DNA of 6,495 nucleotides from an uncultured Clostridia bacterium. Its GTDB lineage: Bacteria > Bacillota > Clostridia > Oscillospirales > Oscillospiraceae. Below the pieces are notes generated by a model. That model ran no database searches. It saw only the letters and a list, made by a program, of their open reading frames with translations, and was not told the origin of the DNA. This document shows, piece after piece, positions 1 through 5,777 of the stretch. The stretch's first letter is position 1. Each line of letters starts with the position of its first letter. A program made the translations under genes and the position numbers. The stretch is taken from NCBI GenBank assembly GCA_937858235.1, contig CALLZZ010000117.1, positions 1 through 6,495 of the forward strand, given 5' to 3'.

Positions 1-69
1 CGAGGCTAATATAAATTCTGGCAGAGTCGTTTAATTTCTCATCAAATGAAATAGGGGTAATCGAAAAAA

Positions 70-84
70 GTGGTTGAAAACCAC
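70..84. promoter_or_regulatory. Perfect inverted repeat at motif copy 1
   Basis: GTGGTT, spacer GAA, then AACCAC form a perfect 6-base inverted repeat around the first motif copy. Copies 2 and 3 carry weaker versions: GTTG-AAA-CAAC at 119-129 and TGGT with ACCA at 151-165. Copies 4 and 5 have no palindromic arm. It could be a binding site for a dimeric repressor or a small hairpin in RNA. No T-run follows, so it is not a rho-independent terminator. Confidence 0.4.
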
Positions 85-220
85 CTTGACCGTATAAGAG
101 AGATAACCTGTCCCCGTGGTTGAAACAACAGAACAATGATCATAGTGAGCTGGTTGAAAACACCATTTCAGCCGGCTCTTTTTATGTCTGAATAGATTGA
201 CGCGATTCCTCAAAAAGTGG

Positions 221-249
221 TTGAAAACTGATATGTAATATGGTACACT
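221..249 (+). promoter_or_regulatory. Candidate sigma-A promoter of the hsd operon
   Basis: A -35-like TTGAAA (221-226) lies 17 bases from a -10-like TACACT (244-249), which is preceded by TG one base away (241-242), as in extended -10 promoters. The -35 hexamer is part of motif copy 4. A transcript would start near base 256, giving a leader of about 44 bases that includes motif copy 5 and the hsdM ribosome-binding site. It would also exclude the in-frame ATG at 240 as a start. The -10 matches consensus at four of six positions, so this is a reasonable but unproven call. Confidence 0.4.
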
Positions 250-283
250 TTACAGTAGAGTTATCTCAAAAAGTGGTTGAAAA

Positions 284-288
284 AGGAG
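284..288 (+). promoter_or_regulatory. hsdM ribosome-binding site (AGGAG)
   Basis: AGGAG ends 11 bases before the ATG at 300 and decides the hsdM start. It follows motif copy 5 (273-283) without a gap, so anything binding that copy in RNA would cover the ribosome-binding site. Confidence 0.75.
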
Positions 289-299
289 ATCAATATACG

Positions 300-2366
300 A
301 TGGACGAAATACAGAAGAAGTCAAATCTTGATTACGTCAATGAGATCTGGAACATAGCAGACTATGTAAGAGACGTGATCCCCCGCGCGGATTACAATAA
401 GGTAGTGCTTCCATTCGTACTGCTCCGCAGACTGGAATGTGCCCTTGAACCTACAAGGGATGCTGTATGTGCTGCCGTGGCAGAGCACGAGGCGGACTGG
501 GGACGCGAGTCAGACAACTACTGCCAGTATTCAGGCAAGGCATTCTACAATGTCACGAAGTTCCGCCTGAACAATCTCGGTGCATCAGATACATACGAAG
601 CGCTTGATTCATATATAAACGGCTTTTCAAAGAACGCCCGTGACATACTGCTAAAGTTCGAGCTGGAATCTACCTGCAAGAAGCTACAGGACAAGGGAAT
701 GCTCTATTCCGTATGTCAGAAGTTTGCGTCTCTTCCTTTCGACTCGGAGACGGTATCAGACAGGGATATGTCAGACATATATGAACACCTTATCCAGCGT
801 TACGGTGACGAGATCGCCGAGGACGCCGAGGATTTCATGACTCCTAAGGATGTCGTCCGTCTCTGTATCGGCATGATATTTGCCAATGATGACGAGCTGA
901 TGAGCTCTGATACGGGCATTGTCCGCACACTCTACGATCAGACCTGCGGTACGGGAGGATTCATTACCGACGCTCTCGACCTCTTAAATGAATGGCATGA
1001 GGACAAGAAGATGAAAGCTCCTGCTGTCATCGTTCCTTACGGCGAAGAGCTTTCAGATGTCACATGGGCTATGGGCAAGGCCAACCTGCTCATCCGTAAT
1101 GTGTCTGATTCGGCCAAGGACGTATATGACCAGACAAAGGACCTTTCTGCACATATAGAGAACGCTGATACTTTATCAGACGATAAGTTCGAGGACGTAC
1201 ATTTTGACTACTGTGTATCAAATCCTCCTTACGGCAAGAAATGGGAAAAGGAAGCCGAAGAAGTAAAGTCTGAGGCAGCCCACGGCTTTGCAGGACGTTT
1301 CGGGGCAGGTCTTCCGTCCATAAGTGACGGCTCAATGCTCTTTATCCAGAATATGGTAGCCCACATGAAGACTGCCGATGAAGGTGGCAGCAAGGGCGGG
1401 ATAGTCCTGTCTGCCTCGCCTCTCTTCAACGGAGATACGGAACATAATATAGGATCTTCTAATATCCGCAGATGGCTGTTTGATCTTGATATCGTTGACT
1501 GCATCGTAAAACTGCCTACAGATATCTTTTTCCGTACAGGCATAAATACCTATCTCTGGATCTTCAACACAAAGAAAGATGAAGCCCGCAAGGGGATGAT
1601 ACAGCTCATTGATGCTTCCGATCTCGGAGAGCTCAGAAGAAAGTCTCTCGGAAAGAAGCGCAAGGATATATCCGAAGAACAGATGAAATGGATCATACAG
1701 ACATATATCGACGGTCATGATGACGGGAAGTCTGAACTTCTTCCTGCCACTGACTTCATGTACCGTGCTGTGACAGTCCAGAGGCCTTTGAAGATGGCCA
1801 TAACATTCAATCTTGACAAGTGGGACAACCTGTTCGAGATAAAAGCCATGCAGAAGCTCTCTGAAGCCAACAAGGAGACTCTGAAACACACTGTTGCAGG
1901 ATATGACGGAAAAACAGTAAAGTACAACTGGTTCATAAGCCACTCTTCCGATTTCAGGAATGCCCTGGATAAACCGGAAATCACGAACAAGCAGCTCCAG
2001 GATGCCTTCATCAAAGTGTTCGGCGTAAAGACTGACAACGATGACGACATCGTATATGACAAGAACGGCAGGAAGGTCGCCGATCCTGAGCTGAAAGACA
2101 CAGAGAAAGTACCGTACACCCAGGACATCAACGAATATATGGAGCAGGAAGTATATCCGTATGTGCCTGACGCATGGGTAGACGAGGCAGTCACTGACGA
2201 GGGTGTCATGGGCGACCACAAGGTAGGCGTTGTCGGGACGCAGATCTCGTTTGACAAATATTTCTACCACTATGAAACACCGCGGGACCCGGCAGAGATA
2301 ATGAACGAGATCAAGGCTCTGGAACCTGAGATCGAGGACGCACTGAAGGGAGTATTCGCACAATGA
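300..2366 (+). CDS. hsdM: Type I restriction-modification system methyltransferase subunit HsdM
   Basis: This 688-residue protein should transfer a methyl group from S-adenosylmethionine to adenine N6 in the target chosen by HsdS, and forms the core of both the methylation and cleavage complexes. The N-terminal helical HsdM domain (about 1-150) is followed by FMTPKDVV (179-186), the SAM-binding motif I DQTCGTGGF (213-221) and the catalytic motif IV NPPYG (308-312, preceded by Ser). After about residue 500 comes a long C-terminal extension containing VPDAWVDE, which makes it longer than the roughly 500-residue classical HsdM but typical of one common branch. The ATG at 300 is preferred over the in-frame ATG at 240 because AGGAG precedes it, the earlier ATG lacks a good site, and the extra 20 residues encode motif copy 5. 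No damage is visible. The stop overlaps the hsdS start (ATGA). Confidence 0.95.
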   Translation: MDEIQKKSNLDYVNEIWNIADYVRDVIPRADYNKVVLPFVLLRRLECALEPTRDAVCAAVAEHEADWGRESDNYCQYSGKAFYNVTKFRLNNLGASDTYEALDSYINGFSKNARDILLKFELESTCKKLQDKGMLYSVCQKFASLPFDSETVSDRDMSDIYEHLIQRYGDEIAEDAEDFMTPKDVVRLCIGMIFANDDELMSSDTGIVRTLYDQTCGTGGFITDALDLLNEWHEDKKMKAPAVIVPYGEELSDVTWAMGKANLLIRNVSDSAKDVYDQTKDLSAHIENADTLSDDKFEDVHFDYCVSNPPYGKKWEKEAEEVKSEAAHGFAGRFGAGLPSISDGSMLFIQNMVAHMKTADEGGSKGGIVLSASPLFNGDTEHNIGSSNIRRWLFDLDIVDCIVKLPTDIFFRTGINTYLWIFNTKKDEARKGMIQLIDASDLGELRRKSLGKKRKDISEEQMKWIIQTYIDGHDDGKSELLPATDFMYRAVTVQRPLKMAITFNLDKWDNLFEIKAMQKLSEANKETLKHTVAGYDGKTVKYNWFISHSSDFRNALDKPEITNKQLQDAFIKVFGVKTDNDDDIVYDKNGRKVADPELKDTEKVPYTQDINEYMEQEVYPYVPDAWVDEAVTDEGVMGDHKVGVVGTQISFDKYFYHYETPRDPAEIMNEIKALEPEIEDALKGVFAQ

Positions 2367-2938
2367 AAAATTTATCAGCCAAAAGAGTGATTCAGTCAAT
2401 AAGCTCAGGAACTGCTATATCTAAGGATAAAATAAGTAAATCGGGGTTATATCCTGTTTATGGCGGAGGAAGTAAAATAGGTTATTGCAGTGATTATAAT
2501 TGCGATGATGTCGTTTTAGTTGGAAGAGTCGGTAGTTGCGGTCACATTACGTTAGTAAAAGATAAGTGTTGGGCAACTGACAATGCTTTAATTATTAAAA
2601 CAAAAGGTGAAACAAGTTATTTAGCATATCTCTTAACCTCCACAGATATGACTCCCTTAATCTCACAAACTGCAATGCCATTATTAACTAGCGGAAAGAT
2701 TAAAGAACTTATTCTGCCATACACGTTTGATATTACAGAACAGCGTCAGATTGTCCACTTTCTCGACCGCAAGTGCTCTGCCATCGACACTGCCATCGAG
2801 AAGACGAAGGAGTCCATCGAGAAGCTGGAAGAATACAAGAAGGCCGTCATCACAGAGGCGGTGACAAAAGGACTCGACCCGGATGCGAAGATGAAGGATT
2901 CTGGCGTGGAATGGATCGGTGAAGTGCCAGAAGGATGA
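2363..2938 (+). CDS. hsdS: Specificity subunit HsdS, N-terminal half (one target-recognition domain), ended by a premature stop
   Basis: A 191-residue product that would carry one DNA target-recognition domain (about 1-122, with YPVYGGGSKIG, VGRVGSCG and WATDNAL, all typical of HsdS TRDs) and one conserved spacer helix (about 125-170, ITEQRQIVHFLDRK to EAVTKG). It ends in the usual linker SGVEWIGEVPEG, where full-length relatives continue with Trp; here that codon is TGA. A normal HsdS is about 400 residues with two TRDs, so this is half of one. Translation starts at an ATGA overlap with hsdM, with AAGGGAG (2346-2352) ten bases upstream. The TRD part is AT-rich (16 G+C in 60 bases at 2581-2640) while the helix is not (34 in 60 at 2761-2820). 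Truncated one-TRD HsdS proteins are known to pair and recognise palindromic sites (EcoDXXI and EcoR124I work), so activity is possible. Confidence 0.88.
   Translation: MKNLSAKRVIQSISSGTAISKDKISKSGLYPVYGGGSKIGYCSDYNCDDVVLVGRVGSCGHITLVKDKCWATDNALIIKTKGETSYLAYLLTSTDMTPLISQTAMPLLTSGKIKELILPYTFDITEQRQIVHFLDRKCSAIDTAIEKTKESIEKLEEYKKAVITEAVTKGLDPDAKMKDSGVEWIGEVPEG
2827..2842 (+). repeat. 16-base direct repeat, copy 1 (hsdS helix 1)
   Basis: GGAAGAATACAAGAAG recurs exactly at 3454-3469. It encodes EEYKK at the end of the first conserved helix. The two copies are 627 bases apart, a multiple of three, so recombination between them would remove TRD2 and the TGA stop and leave an open one-TRD hsdS. Confidence 0.85.
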
Positions 2939-3094
2939 AAAATTATAAAAACAAAGTATCTCTTCCACATTCTTAAACGAATCGCCGGAGAAGAAGGCTA
3001 TGACGTAATATCCATCACGCAGAATGGATTAAAAATCCGAAATACAAAGTCAAATGAAGGACAGGTTGCAGCTGATTACAGTAATTATCAGTTT

Positions 3095-3526
3095 GTGTAT
3101 CCAGGTGATTTTGCGATGAATCACATGGACTTATTGACTGGGTGGGTTGACTTATCAACACTTTTTGGTGTAACAAGCCCTGATTATCGTGTTTTTAGAA
3201 GAATTAGCGAAAAAGTAAACAATGATTATTACAGATATGTATTTCAAAGTTTATATTTTAACAAAGTATACTATGGGTTAGCGAAAGGTGTTGCTGAAAT
3301 GGGGCGAAAAAGATTACAAGCACCTGTTTTTAAAGATGTAAGACTTCCGTTTCCACCTTCTGAAGAGCAAAAAGTTATTGCAGACTATATTGATCAAAAA
3401 TGCACAGCAATCAATCATCTTATAGCAAAGAAACAAGAAACAATCTCTAAGTGGGAAGAATACAAGAAGTCGCTTATTTACTATGCTGTAACAGGCAAGA
3501 TAGATTGCAGAAATGAGGTTTTATGA
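3095..3526 (+). CDS. hsdS: Distal half of interrupted hsdS (most of TRD2 plus second spacer helix)
   Basis: From GTG 3095 this frame encodes 143 residues: the later part of a second target-recognition domain (YPGDFAMNHMDLLTGWVD, FGVTSPDYRVF) and the second conserved helix (SEEQKVIADYIDQK to YYAVTGKI, about 90-135). The same frame is open back to 2939, adding about 52 codons of TRD2 (YLFHILKR, GYDVISITQNGLKIR). So this is the continuation of the upstream hsdS frame, not an independent gene. No ribosome-binding site precedes GTG 3095 or the in-frame ATG at 3116, so separate expression is doubtful without readthrough. Its TGA stop overlaps the next gene's ATG. The DNA is AT-rich (17 G+C in 60 at 3241-3300). 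Confidence 0.7.
   Translation: MYPGDFAMNHMDLLTGWVDLSTLFGVTSPDYRVFRRISEKVNNDYYRYVFQSLYFNKVYYGLAKGVAEMGRKRLQAPVFKDVRLPFPPSEEQKVIADYIDQKCTAINHLIAKKQETISKWEEYKKSLIYYAVTGKIDCRNEVL
3454..3469 (+). repeat. 16-base direct repeat, copy 2 (hsdS helix 2)
   Basis: This is the second exact copy of the repeat at 2827-2842 and encodes the same EEYKK segment in the second helix. It is embedded in AT-rich sequence, whereas copy 1 lies in GC-richer sequence. Confidence 0.85.
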
Positions 3527-4392
3527 TAGAGTGTGCATCGTTAATAATTTCCGTAGCGTCCGTTATAGTTGCTATTGCTATAGGCGGCGGACAGATATAT
3601 CTTGCACGGAAGATGGATAAATTCGAGCAAAATCAGAACGAAAGGGATGAAAAGCGCAGAAAGGACGAGATGTTCGCATCCGCCACAGCTTTTATTCAGA
3701 AATATAGTAAGGACGGTTATCAGTCTGATATTTATCTTCTGCCGTTATGTGTAGCTGCTTACAAGTACAATCCGTCGTATCCATATCGGAGAGAGATATA
3801 CAGGGAATTCTGCTCTTTTACCGAAGATATGCAGAGCCTTATACTTCAGCGTTGCGAAATAAATCTTCAAAGCGTCAGGCAGGAGGATTATTACGATATT
3901 CAGTTAAAGAAATATAAGAAAGTTGAGGCTCGATACTGTCCTGATGACAAGGATATATTTTATGGCAATGGTAAACTCTTTGAACATGCTTTAACGAGAC
4001 ATGGAACTGAACCTATACCATCACTGTCCTGCCTTAAAGACCGGACTCAACGGGAAGCAGAGAAAAATCCTACGATAAAAGCTCTCACGAAAAAAGATAC
4101 GCCGACAATGAATTTTAAAGAGCATATCACAAATGAACTTGCTTATTATCCGAATGATAAGCCGTTACAGGTCTTGTTCTTTGAACAGACTGATAAAGGC
4201 TCAGCAGCAGATGGACTTGAAATAATAGCATCCTACTTATGCTGTATGGTTGCCAAATACGTATCTATATACAGTCATAAAGACGCTGATAAGAAAGAAG
4301 ATATCGGATGTCCTGAAGATTTTCAGGGAAAGGAATATATGGAAGACCTTTTCCTTGATGCACTCTATACAATGGAGAATTATAACGTATGA
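3523..4392 (+). CDS. Membrane-anchored protein of unknown function in the R-M operon
   Basis: I do not recognise a named family for this 289-residue product. Residues about 6-27 (LIISVASVIVAIAIGGGQIY) form one clear hydrophobic segment at the N-terminus, without a signal-peptide cleavage pattern, so I read it as a membrane anchor. A strongly charged, probably coiled-coil stretch follows (29-50, KMDKFEQNQNERDEKRRKD). The rest is soluble-looking and includes YNPSYPYRREIYREFCSF (82-99) and a mildly hydrophobic helix (231-250). Positive charges after the anchor suggest the body lies in the cytoplasm. The start is an ATGA overlap with the distal hsdS frame, with GAGG (3515-3518) close upstream. 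The stop overlaps the next start in the same way, so this protein and the ATPase are probably made together. Base composition (24 G+C in 60 at 3721-3780) is lower than in hsdM or the ATPase gene. A membrane-located effector or sensor is an inference only. Confidence 0.8.
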   Translation: MIECASLIISVASVIVAIAIGGGQIYLARKMDKFEQNQNERDEKRRKDEMFASATAFIQKYSKDGYQSDIYLLPLCVAAYKYNPSYPYRREIYREFCSFTEDMQSLILQRCEINLQSVRQEDYYDIQLKKYKKVEARYCPDDKDIFYGNGKLFEHALTRHGTEPIPSLSCLKDRTQREAEKNPTIKALTKKDTPTMNFKEHITNELAYYPNDKPLQVLFFEQTDKGSAADGLEIIASYLCCMVAKYVSIYSHKDADKKEDIGCPEDFQGKEYMEDLFLDALYTMENYNV

Positions 4393-5762
4393 CCAAGGAA
4401 TTTGACCTCAATATAGAGAAGATACTGGAGAACTGGGAAGTCTACCACGCCGTCCGGGAGATCATAGCCAATGCTCTTGACGAGCAGAAGCTCACAGGAA
4501 CAGCCCCTATCAGCATCCACAAGGAAGACGGCATCTGGCATATCACGGACTACGGCAGAGGCTTAAACTACCATCATCTCACACAGAATGAGAATGAAGA
4601 AAAGCTGAATGCTGATGACCTGATAGGCAAGTTCGGTGTCGGGCTTAAAGACTCGCTCGCTGTCTTCTACCGCAACAATATCCATGTGGTCATCCGCTCC
4701 AGATATGGTATAATAACCCTTAAACAGATGAGCAAGGAAGGCTTCGATGACATCACCACGCTTCATGCGGTGATAGCCGACCCTGATGACCCTGATATGG
4801 CAGGTACGGACTTCTCTCTTGAAGGTTGCACTGACGGTGACATAGAGAAAGCAAAGCAGTTATTTCTATGTTTCTCCGGTGAGAGAGTCCTTGAAGAAAC
4901 AGGCTTCGGAGAAGTACTGGAAAAGACAGTGCCGGATGCCGCAAACATATATATCCACGGCGTAAAGGTAGCTGAAGAGAGCAACTTTCTGTTCTCGTAC
5001 AACATCACGAAGCTCCCTGCTAAGCTCCGCAAGGCACTGAACAGGGAACGCTCAAACGTAGGACGCTCGGCTTATTCCGATACGGTAAAGAACATCCTCA
5101 AAAGCGTTGAAAATGAGGATGTCTTAAAAGCCCTGATGACAGACCTGGGCGAAGTCGTAAAAGGCCGCGGACACGATGAGATGAGCTGGATCGACGTGCA
5201 GATGTATGTTGCCGAACAGCTCTCCCGCACCAATAATAAATTGCTTTTCGTGACAGGCGAGGAAGCTGTAAACCGCCGGTCTGACATATCAGACGCACAG
5301 GATGAAGGATACGAGGTGTTCATCATCCCTGACAGGTTAAAGGACAAGGCGGGTTCAATCGATACTGTTACAACAGTAGACAAATACAACAGAAAAAAAG
5401 CGGATTCATTCTCTGCCGAAGCGATAGACATAAGGTCTCTGTCTCCGACGGAGCAGAAAATATACAACATGATGCCTGAGATCTTAAACTTCATGGACGG
5501 CCTTCCGGGAGTCATTACGGCAGTAAAGGTATCCGAAGAGCTGTATTCAGCCGAGGAAAGGTCAGATACGGTAGGTTTGTGGGACCCGAAGACCCGCATC
5601 GTATGGATAAAGAGGTCACAGCTTCAGTCAGTGGAGCTGTTTGCAGGCACTCTGATACATGAATGTACCCATGCAGCAAGCAGGGAAGGCGATGTTTCAA
5701 GGGCATTTGAGGAAGCACTTACTAGAAATCTTGGCAGACAGGCTGCCTACTATCTGAGATAA
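4389..5762 (+). CDS. GHKL-type ATPase with C-terminal HExxH (metallopeptidase-like) motif
   Basis: A 457-residue soluble protein. The N-terminal domain shows the ATP-binding boxes of the gyrase/Hsp90/histidine kinase/MutL fold: N-box REIIANALDE with E24, N28 and D31; G1 box DYGRG (54-58); G2 box GKFGVGL (80-86). There is no histidine-kinase dimerisation domain or membrane segment, so it is not a sensor kinase. A conserved-looking NRERSNVGR (218-226) lies in what would be the second, transducer-like part. The C-terminus has LIHECTH (HExxH at 424-428) and a possible third zinc ligand, E441 or E442, as in gluzincin-like peptidases. MutL/MORC-like GHKL ATPases are reported in R-M gene neighbourhoods, which fits this location between hsdS and hsdR. 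It begins at an ATGA overlap with GGAG (4374-4377) upstream. Substrate, peptidase activity and role are unknown. Confidence 0.85.
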   Translation: MTKEFDLNIEKILENWEVYHAVREIIANALDEQKLTGTAPISIHKEDGIWHITDYGRGLNYHHLTQNENEEKLNADDLIGKFGVGLKDSLAVFYRNNIHVVIRSRYGIITLKQMSKEGFDDITTLHAVIADPDDPDMAGTDFSLEGCTDGDIEKAKQLFLCFSGERVLEETGFGEVLEKTVPDAANIYIHGVKVAEESNFLFSYNITKLPAKLRKALNRERSNVGRSAYSDTVKNILKSVENEDVLKALMTDLGEVVKGRGHDEMSWIDVQMYVAEQLSRTNNKLLFVTGEEAVNRRSDISDAQDEGYEVFIIPDRLKDKAGSIDTVTTVDKYNRKKADSFSAEAIDIRSLSPTEQKIYNMMPEILNFMDGLPGVITAVKVSEELYSAEERSDTVGLWDPKTRIVWIKRSQLQSVELFAGTLIHECTHAASREGDVSRAFEEALTRNLGRQAAYYLR

Positions 5763-5770
5763 AAGGAGGA
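5762..5770 (+). promoter_or_regulatory. Strong ribosome-binding site of hsdR
   Basis: AAAGGAGGA, with GGAGG at 5765-5769, lies 8 bases before the ATG at 5778 and directly after the ATPase gene stop. It is the strongest ribosome-binding site in the window and the only one not embedded in an upstream gene apart from that of hsdM, so hsdR may be translated independently of the accessory genes. Confidence 0.8.
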
Positions 5771-5777
5771 CGCGGCG

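Larger units (their letters stand above)
70..283 (+). repeat. Five dispersed copies of an 11-base motif GTGGTTGAAAA
   Basis: Copies are at 70-80, 116-126 (last base C), 150-160 (first base C), 217-227 and 273-283. Copies 4 and 5 are identical over 19 bases (209-227 and 265-283), and copy 1 matches that 19-mer at 17 positions. Start-to-start distances are 46, 34, 67 and 56 bases, so the array is neither a regular tandem repeat nor a coding repeat (spacings are not multiples of three). All copies point the same way, towards hsdM. I infer a cis-regulatory array, for example operators or RNA-binding sites controlling the operon. A decayed mobile or CRISPR-like repeat is a weaker alternative. Confidence 0.8.
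1..299. other. Non-coding leader region upstream of the hsd operon
   Basis: No convincing gene is present on either strand. The only sizeable open frame, on the minus strand (31-213), runs through the repeated motifs and has no recognisable protein features. The region holds five copies of a GTGGTTGAAAA motif, small palindromes around the first three, a candidate promoter and the hsdM ribosome-binding site. Bases 1-60 show nothing I can name, and the end of any upstream gene lies outside the window. Confidence 0.7.
2363..3526 (+). pseudogene. hsdS: hsdS as a whole: one frame interrupted by a single TGA at 2936-2938
   Basis: The complete gene would be 387 codons, in the normal range for a two-TRD HsdS, with order TRD1, helix 1, TRD2, helix 2. 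The only defect is TGA at 2936-2938 at the conserved Trp after PEG. A single G to A change at base 2938 (TGG to TGA) explains it; no frameshift is needed. Trp elsewhere in the operon is TGG and TGA ends the neighbouring genes, so reassignment of TGA to Trp is not supported. It may be a recent nonsense mutation, an error in the assembled sequence, or a functional split. Confidence 0.75.

Noticed and set aside
31..213. 60-codon minus-strand frame in the leader
   Set aside because: It spans the repeat copies, has no family features, and no convincing expression signals.
70..283. The GTGGTTGAAAA copies as a CRISPR array
   Set aside because: The word resembles the TTGAAA(C) end of some CRISPR repeats, but the conserved unit is only 11-19 bases, gaps between copies range from 23 to 56 bases, and no cas gene or leader is visible.
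70..283. The repeats as a ToxI/AntiQ-type RNA antitoxin
   Set aside because: Those are regular tandem repeats of about 30-45 bases in front of a small endoribonuclease toxin gene; spacing here is irregular and the following gene is hsdM.
240..299. ATG at 240 as the hsdM start
   Set aside because: It lies inside the candidate promoter, lacks a good ribosome-binding site, and the added 20 residues encode a motif copy and the AGGAG used by the ATG at 300.
1332..2399. 355-codon open frame on the minus strand
   Set aside because: It lies opposite the well-supported hsdM, has no recognisable motifs, and is a shadow of hsdM codon structure.
2936..2938. TGA read as Trp (alternative genetic code or recoding)
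   Set aside because: Trp codons elsewhere in the operon are TGG, and TGA ends hsdM, hsdS and the membrane gene at tidy ATGA overlaps.
2935..2976. Restart at the ATG overlapping the TGA (shares ATGAAAAATT with the hsdS start)
   Set aside because: The frame ends after 13 codons and is out of phase with TRD2; the shared 10-mer is A-rich and arises from the proposed single base change.
4709..4714. Perfect TATAAT inside the ATPase gene as an internal promoter
   Set aside because: There is no matching -35 at 16-18 bases, and it lies within the G2-box region of a coding sequence.
4389..5762. The GHKL protein as a two-component sensor kinase
   Set aside because: It has no H-box dimerisation domain, sensor domain or membrane segment, and no response regulator is nearby.
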